A stretch of 64,000 nt of DNA, from NCBI RefSeq assembly GCF_014284365.1, contig NZ_JACOGG010000008.1, positions 124,001-188,000 on the forward strand. Direction: 5' to 3'. A model generated the notes under the pieces. It was not told where the DNA came from, searched no databases, and worked only from the letters and a program-made list of their open reading frames with translations. The position numbers and the translations under genes are program-made. Shown here piece by piece: positions 54,911-63,648 of the stretch. How positions within the stretch are numbered: the stretch's first letter is position 1; each line of letters opens with the position of its first letter. The DNA comes from Cognatundibacterium rugosum (GTDB lineage Bacteria; Pseudomonadota; Gammaproteobacteria; Burkholderiales; Burkholderiaceae_D).

Positions 54911-56615
54911 ACAAAAACTCGAACTCACCTGGATCGGCAAAGAGCAAAGGTCGAGACTAGAACCAAGGATCCTTTTGGAAGACCCTGAGCGCTCATATCA
55001 TGCAAGTCGAAAAAAATCGGACAGTGATCTCTTCGACAACAAAATTATCTTTGGTGATAACTTGCTTGCACTAAAAGCATTGGAGGCTGAATTTGCCGGA
55101 AAAGTTAAGTGTGTCTTCATTGATCCGCCTTATAACACTGGCAGCGCTTTCACTCATTATGACGATGGTTTGGAACATTCGATTTGGCTTGGTTTGATAC
55201 GCGACCGCCTCGAAATAATTCGACGGCTCCTTACAGAAGATGGATCGCTTTGGATAACGATTGACGATAACGAGTGTCATTATTTAAAGGTTTTGTGCGA
55301 CGAGGTTTTCGGTCGGTCAAACTACAAATCCACAATAACTTGGCAAAGAAAGTACAGTGTTAGCAACAATTTCCAAGGCATTGCAACTATATGTGATTTT
55401 GTTCTCGTTTATTCAAAGAGTGACGCATTTAAGAACAATCTGCTTCCGCGCAGCGAAGAATCGGCTGCACGTTACACCAACCTGGATAACGATCCACGTG
55501 GGCCTTGGAAGGCTGTTGATTATCTTAATCAAGCAACACCGGAGAAGCGTCCAAATCTATGCTACGACATCATCAATCCCAATAACGGGGCAGTGATTTC
55601 TAATACAAAGAAAGCTTGGAAGTACGATCCAAATACTCACCGCCGACATGTTGAGGAAAACAGAATTTGGTGGGGGCGAGATGGTAAAAACACAGTTCCT
55701 GCATTAAAGCTATTTCTTTCTGAGGTGCGAGATGGCATGACTCCTCATAACTGGTGGCCACATGAAGAGGTGGGCCATACAGACGAAGCCAAGAAAGAGA
55801 TGATTGGTCTTTATGGGCCTCGGGATGTGTTCGATACGCCGAAGCCAGAGCGCCTAATTAAGCGAATTCTGGAAATTTCGACTAACCCTGGTGATCTTGT
55901 TCTTGATTCATTTGCTGGATCAGGAACAACTGGCGCTGTAGCACACAAAATGGGGCGCCGCTGGATCATGGTTGAGCTTGGTGAGCACTGCCACACGCAC
56001 GTCATTCCGCGCCTCAAGAGAGTTGTCGATGGAGAAGACAAAGGTGGTATTACCGAAAGTGTGAACTGGCAAGGCGGCGGCGGTTTCCGCTATTACAAGC
56101 TCGCTCCTAGCCTCATCGTCAGCGACCGCTGGGGCATTCCAGTCATCAATCCTGAGTACAACGCAACGCAGTTGGCGGAAGCGCTCGCCAAGCTGGAGGG
56201 GTTCACCTATGCCCCATCAGAGGCGCAATGGTGGCAGCACGGGCATTCCAGCGAGCGGGACTTCATCTACGTCACTACCCAGAACTTGTCCGCGGAACAG
56301 CTACAAGCGCTGTCGGACGAAGTCGGCAGCGATCAGAGTCTGCTGGTTTGCTGCGCGGCTTTCCATGGCGTTACAGCAGCCAAAGCGTCCGAACGCTGGC
56401 CGAACCTGACACTAAAGAAAATTCCAAAGATGGTGCTGGCCCGCTGTGAATGGGGTCACGACGACTACAGCCTCAACGTCGCCAATCTGCCGATTGCGGA
56501 GAAGGCTGAATCGGCAAAAGAGCCAGAGGCCGCAAGCGGCGCTGCCACACGCAAAACCAAGAAATCCGCCGCCACGAACGCGGGGCAAGGCGGTCTGTTC
56601 GGGGAGAACGAATAA
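54903..56615 (+). CDS. Adenine-specific DNA methyltransferase, beta class (Mod-like)
   Basis: About 570 residues. Catalytic DPPYNTGSAF near 74 comes before the SAM-binding FAGSGTTGAV near 336, the beta-class order of type III Mod subunits; WRRKYS-like and GRRWIMVELGEH segments surround. ATG 54903 begins in the 3-prime end of the preceding gene (MNKQKLELTWIGKEQ). Its stop overlaps the next gene (TAATG). Composition changes inside the gene near 56060: AT-rich before, GC-rich after. Protects host DNA if the neighbouring Res acts as its partner. Confidence 0.9.
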   Translation: MNKQKLELTWIGKEQRSRLEPRILLEDPERSYHASRKKSDSDLFDNKIIFGDNLLALKALEAEFAGKVKCVFIDPPYNTGSAFTHYDDGLEHSIWLGLIRDRLEIIRRLLTEDGSLWITIDDNECHYLKVLCDEVFGRSNYKSTITWQRKYSVSNNFQGIATICDFVLVYSKSDAFKNNLLPRSEESAARYTNLDNDPRGPWKAVDYLNQATPEKRPNLCYDIINPNNGAVISNTKKAWKYDPNTHRRHVEENRIWWGRDGKNTVPALKLFLSEVRDGMTPHNWWPHEEVGHTDEAKKEMIGLYGPRDVFDTPKPERLIKRILEISTNPGDLVLDSFAGSGTTGAVAHKMGRRWIMVELGEHCHTHVIPRLKRVVDGEDKGGITESVNWQGGGGFRYYKLAPSLIVSDRWGIPVINPEYNATQLAEALAKLEGFTYAPSEAQWWQHGHSSERDFIYVTTQNLSAEQLQALSDEVGSDQSLLVCCAAFHGVTAAKASERWPNLTLKKIPKMVLARCEWGHDDYSLNVANLPIAEKAESAKEPEAASGAATRKTKKSAATNAGQGGLFGENE

Positions 56616-59332
56616 TGAATGCACGCGTCCAGAACGCCGTCACCGGCCGACTGTCTCTGCGCCCGCCCCAAGCGGAGTCCCTTGCGAAGCTCGTGCGCGC
56701 CATCGAGGTCGCGCCGGAGCTGCTCGGCCACGACCAGAACGTGGCGGCCATCCTTGCCACGCTGAAGGCGGAATTTCCGACGCTGGAAGACTTTGAACGC
56801 GACTTTCCCTCGCTGTGCTTTTCGCTGGCCACGGGCGTGGGTAAGACGCGCCTGATGGGCGCGTTCATCGCCTACCTGCACCTTGCGCATGGCATCAACA
56901 ATTTCTTCGTGCTTGCACCGAACCTGACGATCTACAACAAGCTGATTTCCGATTTCACTCCCAATACCCCCAAATACGTTTTTAAGGGTATCGGTGAGTT
57001 GGCAATCAACGCGCCTCGGATCATCACAGGCGACAACTACGACCAGCAGAACATTGCCGGGGGCGAATTGTTTGGCGAGATTCGCATCAACATCTTCAAC
57101 ATCTCCAAGATCAACTCCGAGGTCCGCGGCGGCAAGGAGCCCCGCATTAAACGGATGCGCGAGGTGCTTGGTGACAGCTACTTCAACTACTTGGCCAACC
57201 TGCCGGACCTTGTGCTGCTGATGGACGAGTCGCATCGCTACCGCGCCAGCGCCGGGGTGCGCTCCATCAATGAATTGAAGCCGCTGTTTGGCCTGGAGGT
57301 GACGGCTACGCCATTCGTGGAGTCGACCAAGGGCCCCGTGCCGTTCAGGAACGTGGTGATGGACTACCCGCTGGCACGGGCGATGGAAGACGGCTTCGTC
57401 AAAGAGCCGGCGGCTGTGACCCAGCGTAACTTCGACGCCAAGGCGCACTCGGCCGAGGAGATCGAAAAGATCAAGCTGGAAGACGGCGTTCGCCTGCACG
57501 AGACCACCAAAGTCGAACTGCTGACCTACGCCCGAGAAAATGGCGTGAAGGTGGTAAAGCCTTTCATGCTCGTGATCGCGCGTGACACCACGCATGCTTC
57601 GCAGCTCAAGACGCTAATCGAGTCCGCCGCCTTTTATGAAGGGCGCTACGTGAGCAAGGTGATCCAGGTGGACTCCAGCCGTACCGGGGCCGAGGAAGAG
57701 GAGATGATTGCCAAGCTGCTCGCCGTGGAAAGCATGGACGAGCCGACCGAGATCGTCATTCACGTCAACATGCTCAAAGAGGGCTGGGACGTCACCAATC
57801 TGTACACCATCGTGCCACTTCGTGCGGCCAATGCGCGCACGCTGATAGAGCAGTCCATCGGTCGCGGCCTGCGCCTGCCCTATGGCAAACGCACGGGCGT
57901 TGCTGCGGTGGACCGCTTGAACATCGTGGCCCACGATAAGTTCCAGGAGATCATCGACGAGGCGAACCGAGGGGACTCGCCGATCCGCCTGAAGCAAGTG
58001 ATCCTGGAGGCTCCAAGCGCTGACGACAAGAAGGTGAGCGTACAGGTCGGCTCAGGTACGATGACGCGACTTGGGCTCAGCGAAGCGCCGACCATTGCTA
58101 CCAATCCCGCCAGCTCGGGGGTGACTCCGGCTGCAGCGCCTGCGCCTGTGTTCACCACGGAGCGCGAGCGCCAAGCTGCGCGCGTGGTGATGGACGTGAT
58201 CGGCAAGTACGAGGTGAAGCGTGACCTCGTGCCGACGAGCAGTGCCCTGCTCACCCCGGAGGTGCAATCGGCCATCCTGGCTGAAGTGACAGAGCGACTG
58301 AAGCCTGCTCAGGGGGAGTTGCTGGCTGAAGTGGACGATGCCGCACCGGCTCTTGATTTGTCGGCCGTCGTGTCTAAGACCACGGAGATCGTGGTTCAGC
58401 AAACCATCGACATTCCGCGAATAGCAGTGGTGCCTACCGGGGAGGTCACCACCGGCTTCCACCCGTTCAAGCTGGGCTCACTGCCCAACTTTCAGCCGGG
58501 TCAACGGGAGATCGTCGGCCAAGAGCTGCGCACGAACCATCAGTTCACTATGAGCCGCGAGGCGGGCATCAGGGAGCAGCGCTTCGAGGACTACATCGTC
58601 AAGAAGCTGATCGACTACGACGACATCGACTACTTCACGCAGGCCGAGTTGCTCTACGACTTGGCCAGTCAGGCGGTAGCCCACTACCAGGCACAGAACT
58701 ACTCGGAAAACGAGCTGCATGAAGTGTTCGACACCTATGGTGCAGAGCTGGCTCGCCTGATCAGGGCCGAGATGATGGCCCACTTCTGGGAAGAGGCCAC
58801 TGACTACGAGGTGCAAGTCAGCCGAGGTTTTACAGAACTCAAGCCCTGCAACTACACGGCGGTCGCCGGGCAGACAGCACACAACTACCGCGAAACGGTG
58901 ACCGATCTGGGCAAGATCAAGCAGATGTTGTTTGGCGGGTTCTCGCGATGCCTGTACCCGCTGCAAAAGTTTGACTCGGACACCGAGAGACGCTTCGCGG
59001 TCATCCTTGAACGCGATGCCTTGAAGTGGCTCAAGCCCGCCAAGGGGCAGTTCCAGATTTACTACAAGCTGGGCAGCGAGCAGCCGGAGTACATCCCTGA
59101 CTTCGTCGCTGAAACTGACAAGCAGATTTTCATGGTTGAAACTAAGGCTCGTTCTGATATCGAAACACCCGTGGTTCAGGCTAAAACAGCTGTGGCTGTG
59201 CGTTGGTGCAAGCATGCATCAGACCATGCAGCTTCTGTGAGTGGCAAGCCCTGGCGCTACTTACTTGTGCCGCATGATGAAATTATTGAATCGAAGCAGC
59301 TGATAGATTTTTTGCGATTTGAAGAGAAATAG
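56615..59332 (+). CDS. Res-like type III restriction helicase-nuclease
   Basis: About 905 residues. Helicase core: ATGVGKTRLMGAF (Walker A near 72), DESHRYRAS near 205, TATPFVESTKG, and IGRGLRLPYGKRTG near 417. A C-terminal PD-(D/E)xK nuclease has YIPDFVAETDKQIFMVETKAR near 825-845. It resembles the BPTD_3080-type restriction enzymes found beside Mod genes. Overlaps the methyltransferase stop (TAATG). Expected to cut DNA lacking the methyl mark, alone or with the other cluster proteins. Confidence 0.88.
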   Translation: MNARVQNAVTGRLSLRPPQAESLAKLVRAIEVAPELLGHDQNVAAILATLKAEFPTLEDFERDFPSLCFSLATGVGKTRLMGAFIAYLHLAHGINNFFVLAPNLTIYNKLISDFTPNTPKYVFKGIGELAINAPRIITGDNYDQQNIAGGELFGEIRINIFNISKINSEVRGGKEPRIKRMREVLGDSYFNYLANLPDLVLLMDESHRYRASAGVRSINELKPLFGLEVTATPFVESTKGPVPFRNVVMDYPLARAMEDGFVKEPAAVTQRNFDAKAHSAEEIEKIKLEDGVRLHETTKVELLTYARENGVKVVKPFMLVIARDTTHASQLKTLIESAAFYEGRYVSKVIQVDSSRTGAEEEEMIAKLLAVESMDEPTEIVIHVNMLKEGWDVTNLYTIVPLRAANARTLIEQSIGRGLRLPYGKRTGVAAVDRLNIVAHDKFQEIIDEANRGDSPIRLKQVILEAPSADDKKVSVQVGSGTMTRLGLSEAPTIATNPASSGVTPAAAPAPVFTTERERQAARVVMDVIGKYEVKRDLVPTSSALLTPEVQSAILAEVTERLKPAQGELLAEVDDAAPALDLSAVVSKTTEIVVQQTIDIPRIAVVPTGEVTTGFHPFKLGSLPNFQPGQREIVGQELRTNHQFTMSREAGIREQRFEDYIVKKLIDYDDIDYFTQAELLYDLASQAVAHYQAQNYSENELHEVFDTYGAELARLIRAEMMAHFWEEATDYEVQVSRGFTELKPCNYTAVAGQTAHNYRETVTDLGKIKQMLFGGFSRCLYPLQKFDSDTERRFAVILERDALKWLKPAKGQFQIYYKLGSEQPEYIPDFVAETDKQIFMVETKARSDIETPVVQAKTAVAVRWCKHASDHAASVSGKPWRYLLVPHDEIIESKQLIDFLRFEEK

Positions 59333-59583
59333 TCATTACTTTGATTGATTCGTCACTATTAAATTGCTATTTAATACATTGCAGCGCCAGCAATTAGGCC
59401 ATGGGTGGTGTTTTTCGTGACGATTAAGTAGAGCTACAGGCGTGAACCGTTTTATGTGCGTGTAGGGGGATGCCATTTTCGGGATAAATGGTTGTGAAAC
59501 AGAAGTCAAATTGCAGCTGAACTTTTATTGAATTTGTTGATTTTTTACTTCGTAGTGCGCTACTTTAATTTCAGGATTCGAAA

Positions 59584-60525
59584 ATGTACCCAAAAGCATT
59601 CATTAGTCATGCATCAGAGGATAAAGCTCGATTTGTTGTTCGTTTTGCAGAAAGGCTTCGTGCGAGTGGCGTGGATGCGTGGCTTGATCGCTGGGAAATG
59701 TTCCCGGGCGACAGTCTTGTAGACAAAATTTTCGAAGAGGGATTGCGTAACGCAAATGCAGTGGTTGTGGTTCTATCCACACACAGTGTTAGTAAACCAT
59801 GGGTGAGAGAAGAGTTGAATGCGGCATTCGTCGCAAAAATTAACTCTGGGAGTCGGCTCATACCCGTGTTAATTGACAACTGTGAGGTCCCTGCAGCGCT
59901 CGCATCCACTCTTTGGGAGCGTATTGATGATCTTAACTCCTATGACGCCAGTTTCGATCGAATCGTTGCATCTATCACAGGAGTCCGTGAAAAACCGCCG
60001 CTCGGCGCTCTTCCTGGATATGTGACTTCGCCGATCAAAGAGATCAATGGTTTGGCTCGAATTGATAATCTCGTGTTGAAAGCATCCTGCGAACACGCGC
60101 TAGAGAACGGAGATGATCTAATAGATGGCCCTGACCTAATAACTAGTTCTTTACTTATAGGAACGCCTGAACAAGAACTCAGTGATTCAATTGAAGTGCT
60201 TGAGCACGCAGGGCTTCTGAATGTTTCACGCCATCTTGGTAGCGGTCTGCCGCATTTTAGAATTACCACATACGGCTTTCAACAATATGCTAAGACCTAT
60301 ATCACGGGATACTCCGAGAAAATTCAGGATGTTGCAGTTGCTGTGGTTAACCTAGGATTGCAAGACAATGAATCCATCGCACTAAAACTTGATTTACAGC
60401 AGTATCTAGTCGACCATGCGCTAAAGGTGCTGGAGAGTCAGCAATACCTTCAGCTATCGCAGAGTCTTGGCGGCCACATTCATATCTTCAACGTTTCAGC
60501 AACCCTGCGCCGTGCACTTTTGTAG
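59584..60525 (+). CDS. TIR-domain protein with winged-helix-like C-terminus
   Basis: About 313 residues. TIR domain at residues 1-125: KAFISHASEDKARFVVRFAERLRASGVDAW, with the conserved Glu of DRWEMFPGDSL (TIR NADase position), then VVVVLSTHSVSKPWVREEL. A separate region near 160-240 looks like a winged helix (LDSIEVLEHAGLLNV...FRITTYGFQQYA), possibly a sensing or DNA-binding domain. Probable NAD-consuming effector that could trigger abortive infection. Same strand as the defence cluster, 251 bp after it; could act with it or alone. Confidence 0.85.
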   Translation: MYPKAFISHASEDKARFVVRFAERLRASGVDAWLDRWEMFPGDSLVDKIFEEGLRNANAVVVVLSTHSVSKPWVREELNAAFVAKINSGSRLIPVLIDNCEVPAALASTLWERIDDLNSYDASFDRIVASITGVREKPPLGALPGYVTSPIKEINGLARIDNLVLKASCEHALENGDDLIDGPDLITSSLLIGTPEQELSDSIEVLEHAGLLNVSRHLGSGLPHFRITTYGFQQYAKTYITGYSEKIQDVAVAVVNLGLQDNESIALKLDLQQYLVDHALKVLESQQYLQLSQSLGGHIHIFNVSATLRRALL

Positions 60526-60750
60526 TAGGCAACCCAAGGTTGTTGACTTATGCATGCTCCGCTTATGCTCAACAGCGTAACACGCGCATTAGCGTTCGTA
60601 TTAATTTAGTGATTTTTTGGACCATCAGTCAAAATATCCGAAAATATTAACTTCAGGTTCACCGCATTTTTCACACCAGTCAAATTGCTGGCAACTTGTT
60701 TTAATATTGCAAAATTCATTCCATTACTTTGCAATAAGGTATCATGTTTT
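60526..60750. other. Intergenic region after the TIR gene
   Basis: 225 bp, AT-rich, no gene seen. Ends at the IS66 remnant. Confidence 0.4.
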
Positions 60751-61000
60751 GTAAGCGCCCGGTCATCACAGGTTGACCGGTTTTGATATGGATGATGGAA
60801 ATTATTGAGCAGGCTTCCAGTTGTGTGGAAGTAGTTCGCCGATGCGGCTGAATGGTTGTAATGGTAGTCTTTCCAGCACGTCTTTCATGTACCCGTAAGG
60901 ATCGTGACCGTTGAGCCGGGCTGAATGGATCAGACTCATGATCGCCGCCGCACGTTTGCCTGCGCGCAGGCTGCCGGCGAACATCCAATTTTTTCGTCCT
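60751..61000 (-). mobile_element. IS66-family 3-prime remnant
   Basis: The minus frame (61000 to 60802) reads GRKNWMFAGSLRAGKRAAAIMSLIHSARLNGHDPYGYMKDVLERLP, the C-terminus of an IS66 TnpC, ending before an IS66-type terminal repeat starting gtaagcg at 60751. The rest of the element is missing; it is a different copy from the one at 34.8 kb. Confidence 0.85.
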
Positions 61001-61075
61001 GTATCTGATCACTATGGTTTCTTTGGGAGTTTAAGTCAATGTACGCCGAGATTCTTTCAAACGCACCTTACTCTA

Positions 61076-61393
61076 GGGCTTGTTGACGTTTGAACGTAAG
61101 CCTTTGAAAAAGAAAGGCAAACTCGTATTGTTAAGGTTCTCACACCGATCTAACAAGAGTTTGCCATGTCCCGATTGCTGCTCAATGACGAGCTCTGTTC
61201 GAAGCGACGAAAGAGTTTGCTTCAAGAACGTATTTGTAACAAGCGCGATTTACGCCTGACGGTCGAAGGCATGCTATATTGCATGAGAATAGGCTGTCCT
61301 TGGCGAGACCTGCCAGCTGCCTTTGGTTGTTGGAACTCCATCTATAAAAAGTTCAATGCCTGGTCAGCCAGCGGCAAGTGGTTCTTGGCTTAA
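61076..61393 (+). mobile_element. IS5-family 5-prime remnant
   Basis: Begins with gggcttgttgacg after a possible cta target triplet. A 75-residue frame from 61166 (MSRLLLNDELCSKRRKSL...GCPWRDLPAAFGCWNSIYKKFNAWSASGKW) is the N-terminal part of an IS5/IS1031-type transposase, cut off by a stop at 61391. The catalytic half is absent, and the right end is not found nearby. Confidence 0.8.
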
Positions 61394-61617
61394 GCTGCTT
61401 TGCTGCCATTGTACTACTCGGCGCTTCCATGCCGCTCTGCGCTCGTCATTGCTCATTCGGTTCTCCAATTCGAAAATTGGAGTATCCCTACATCGCGTTC
61501 GATTTCATAGGTGGGACGGCTGCGCGCTTACAGTTAACAATCAAGGCAGGCAGTTTTGATTCAAAACGACGCAAGTGACTGATGATGCGTCAAAGTGCAG
61601 CGTGCCACAGCATCGCC
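61394..61617. other. Intergenic region, about 220 bp
   Basis: Between the IS5 remnant and the DUF4238 gene. Open frames here do not continue the transposase and have no recognisable product. Confidence 0.4.
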
Positions 61618-63648
61618 TCAGTGAGATAGGATGCGACCTATCAAGGCCAGCCCGCCTTCATCACAGACATGAATCTTATACAACGCTCCAATTGGCGTAG
61701 CCGACACTCCGATTGTCCAGAGAATCCTTTCAACGTGCTCGGCAAGCTGGTTTAGGTCGGCCGCAGAGCTCCATCGCGTACGATACTCATAATGTCGCGC
61801 CAAATCCTTGGCGAACAGGATAGCCCAGTCGAATAAATTCGCAGCCTCCAAGATCTGCACAACTAGCGGGTAGTCATTGAGCGCGCCCCCTTCGGTCGCG
61901 GCAAAGCCGGCTAATGTGGCAACGCTGCCGAGCAGCGTGTCCAACAGGCCAGCAACATCAACTGTCAATTTATCGACGTTATGATGACTTGCAAAACCAC
62001 TACGAACTAGCAGCAGCTGACTGAGCGCAGTGGTGATATTGGACGCTAGCTCGTTTTGCGCCTCGCCATCCAGCGGTAATGCCTCCATTTCCTCATGGGT
62101 GACCAAGGCCCCAGCATATTGAGACGCAGCGTTAAAGGCGATGGCGTACAACGTGTGCTGCCAAAGTGTGGGCCCCTGTTGTACAAAAATGGCGGGATAC
62201 TGGCGAGCCCAACATCCCAAGTAGACTGCGCGTCCCAGGTTCACCTTCATCACGCGCCGACCAAGGCGTTGTTTTGCAGGCATCTCGTTCGGCAACAGGG
62301 ACTCCGCAATACGACGGGGGAGAATGATCCTGGACTGCCATCGTGTTCCGTTTTTGACCGGCAAGACAACACCTGCCGCAGCAATGCGAAGTTCCTGGTC
62401 ATTGGGCACGCGCTTCAACTCGGACTCCATCGCGACACGCATATTCGTGGTCACGGTCACCGATTCGATCGTACAGAGTACAGCAGCATCAACCGATTCG
62501 CGCACGACCGCCGCAATCGCGCGCTTCATCGCATCGCCACTTTTCCCTGACGGAGTTCGAATTTTTAATCGCGTCTCATATTGTTCCCGTATCATCGGCT
62601 CTGGGTTCGGTTCATACGCATCTTCGAACAAGTCCAAGTTCATGTTGGCGGCAAAAGTGCCTATGTGTGGTACCACCTTCTCCATGTCGCCATCCCGGCA
62701 CGAGCTGATGAAAAACTTCAAACTACAGCTTGCGAAAGCACAATTGAGTGTCTCCTGTAGCAAAGGGGGCGGGCCGCCTACAAGAAGCCGCTGCGGAGAT
62801 AGGGGCATCACAACCGTTGTGATATCTTCAGAGTCCAGCATGGCGAACGGTAAAAAATCATCAGCTACTGCTGTTTTGCCAATTGCTACGCAGTCAGGAA
62901 GCATGAAGCGTCGGTCACTCGTGTCGGCAGCGACCACCTGCCACTGGAGTTTGAGCAGCGCCTGATAGCGTACGCTCGACACCAGTGATTCAGTTAATAC
63001 GCGCTTGTGCGTGTTCGCCACCGTGTCGGGCGCTTGACTGATCATCTGCGCCAATCCTCCTTTCACGGCATCCTTGGTATTCTCGAAGAGGGTATCGAAG
63101 CGCTCTCTGAGGCGAAAGGATATCATGCGTTCAATCGTGTTGTGATCGTCCTGCTGCAAGGCATCAAGGCCAACCGCACTCAGCTCAGACCGAATTGCTT
63201 CCTTGAGACGGTTATCTGACGGGGAATCGATGCCAACAAATTTGCGCACTGATTCCGTTTTATCGACTAGCGAGGCCATGTGATCGAAGACAGATTGTAG
63301 CGCGGAATCAAAAGTACCCCGCAGATGCGCAGTTCGTATAGTCAGATGCGCGATGACGAGGGAGGCCATCGCTGGGTCGACTGGGCCATGCTCTACGGAC
63401 AGAAGTTCATTGAGGCATTGATTGAGCTCATCCGATTCGAAATCGGTGATGAGATCATCCAGTGTGTTTTTCGAATTAGGCTGAGGGGTGGAATAAAAAT
63501 CTCGTTCCGCTGCCGCGCCTTCGGTCGACGTCAAATACGGTGCACGGCCCTTGGGGTACACGTACACCTGAGTCTTCAGTCCGGTACGCCGCGCCTCAAA
63601 CGCGCGTTGAACCGACTGCGGTATATAGTGCTGCTTTCGTCCAGCCAA
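61618..63648 (-). CDS. Large DUF4238-type protein
   Basis: About 676 residues. The N-terminus GRKQHYIPQSVQRAFEARRTGLKTQVYVYPKGRAP is the DUF4238 hallmark (KQHYxPQ...VYxY); the next 300 residues continue that family, but the C-terminal half is an extension with no recognised domain. Many DUF4238 proteins lie in defence islands, function unknown. TTG 63648 is chosen because gggag is 6 bases upstream and it puts the HYIPQ motif at the N-terminus; a TTG at 63690 is alternative. GC-richer than the adjacent IS remnants. Confidence 0.72.
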   Translation of the reverse strand: MAGRKQHYIPQSVQRAFEARRTGLKTQVYVYPKGRAPYLTSTEGAAAERDFYSTPQPNSKNTLDDLITDFESDELNQCLNELLSVEHGPVDPAMASLVIAHLTIRTAHLRGTFDSALQSVFDHMASLVDKTESVRKFVGIDSPSDNRLKEAIRSELSAVGLDALQQDDHNTIERMISFRLRERFDTLFENTKDAVKGGLAQMISQAPDTVANTHKRVLTESLVSSVRYQALLKLQWQVVAADTSDRRFMLPDCVAIGKTAVADDFLPFAMLDSEDITTVVMPLSPQRLLVGGPPPLLQETLNCAFASCSLKFFISSCRDGDMEKVVPHIGTFAANMNLDLFEDAYEPNPEPMIREQYETRLKIRTPSGKSGDAMKRAIAAVVRESVDAAVLCTIESVTVTTNMRVAMESELKRVPNDQELRIAAAGVVLPVKNGTRWQSRIILPRRIAESLLPNEMPAKQRLGRRVMKVNLGRAVYLGCWARQYPAIFVQQGPTLWQHTLYAIAFNAASQYAGALVTHEEMEALPLDGEAQNELASNITTALSQLLLVRSGFASHHNVDKLTVDVAGLLDTLLGSVATLAGFAATEGGALNDYPLVVQILEAANLFDWAILFAKDLARHYEYRTRWSSAADLNQLAEHVERILWTIGVSATPIGALYKIHVCDEGGLALIGRILSH

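Noticed and set aside
46246-59332. Calling the cluster DISARM or BREX
   Set aside because: DISARM needs drmA/drmB/drmC-type proteins and BREX needs pglZ and brxC-type proteins; none is seen. Only the SNF2 helicase and methyltransferase are shared in type.
47707-60500. Long open frames on the minus strand inside the defence genes (for example 52370-53305 and 56465-57595)
   Set aside because: They are shadows of high-GC coding genes on the other strand; no start signals and no domain character.
61394-61590. Continuing frames after the IS5 fragment as a second transposase half
   Set aside because: The translation has no transposase motifs and does not follow from the first frame.
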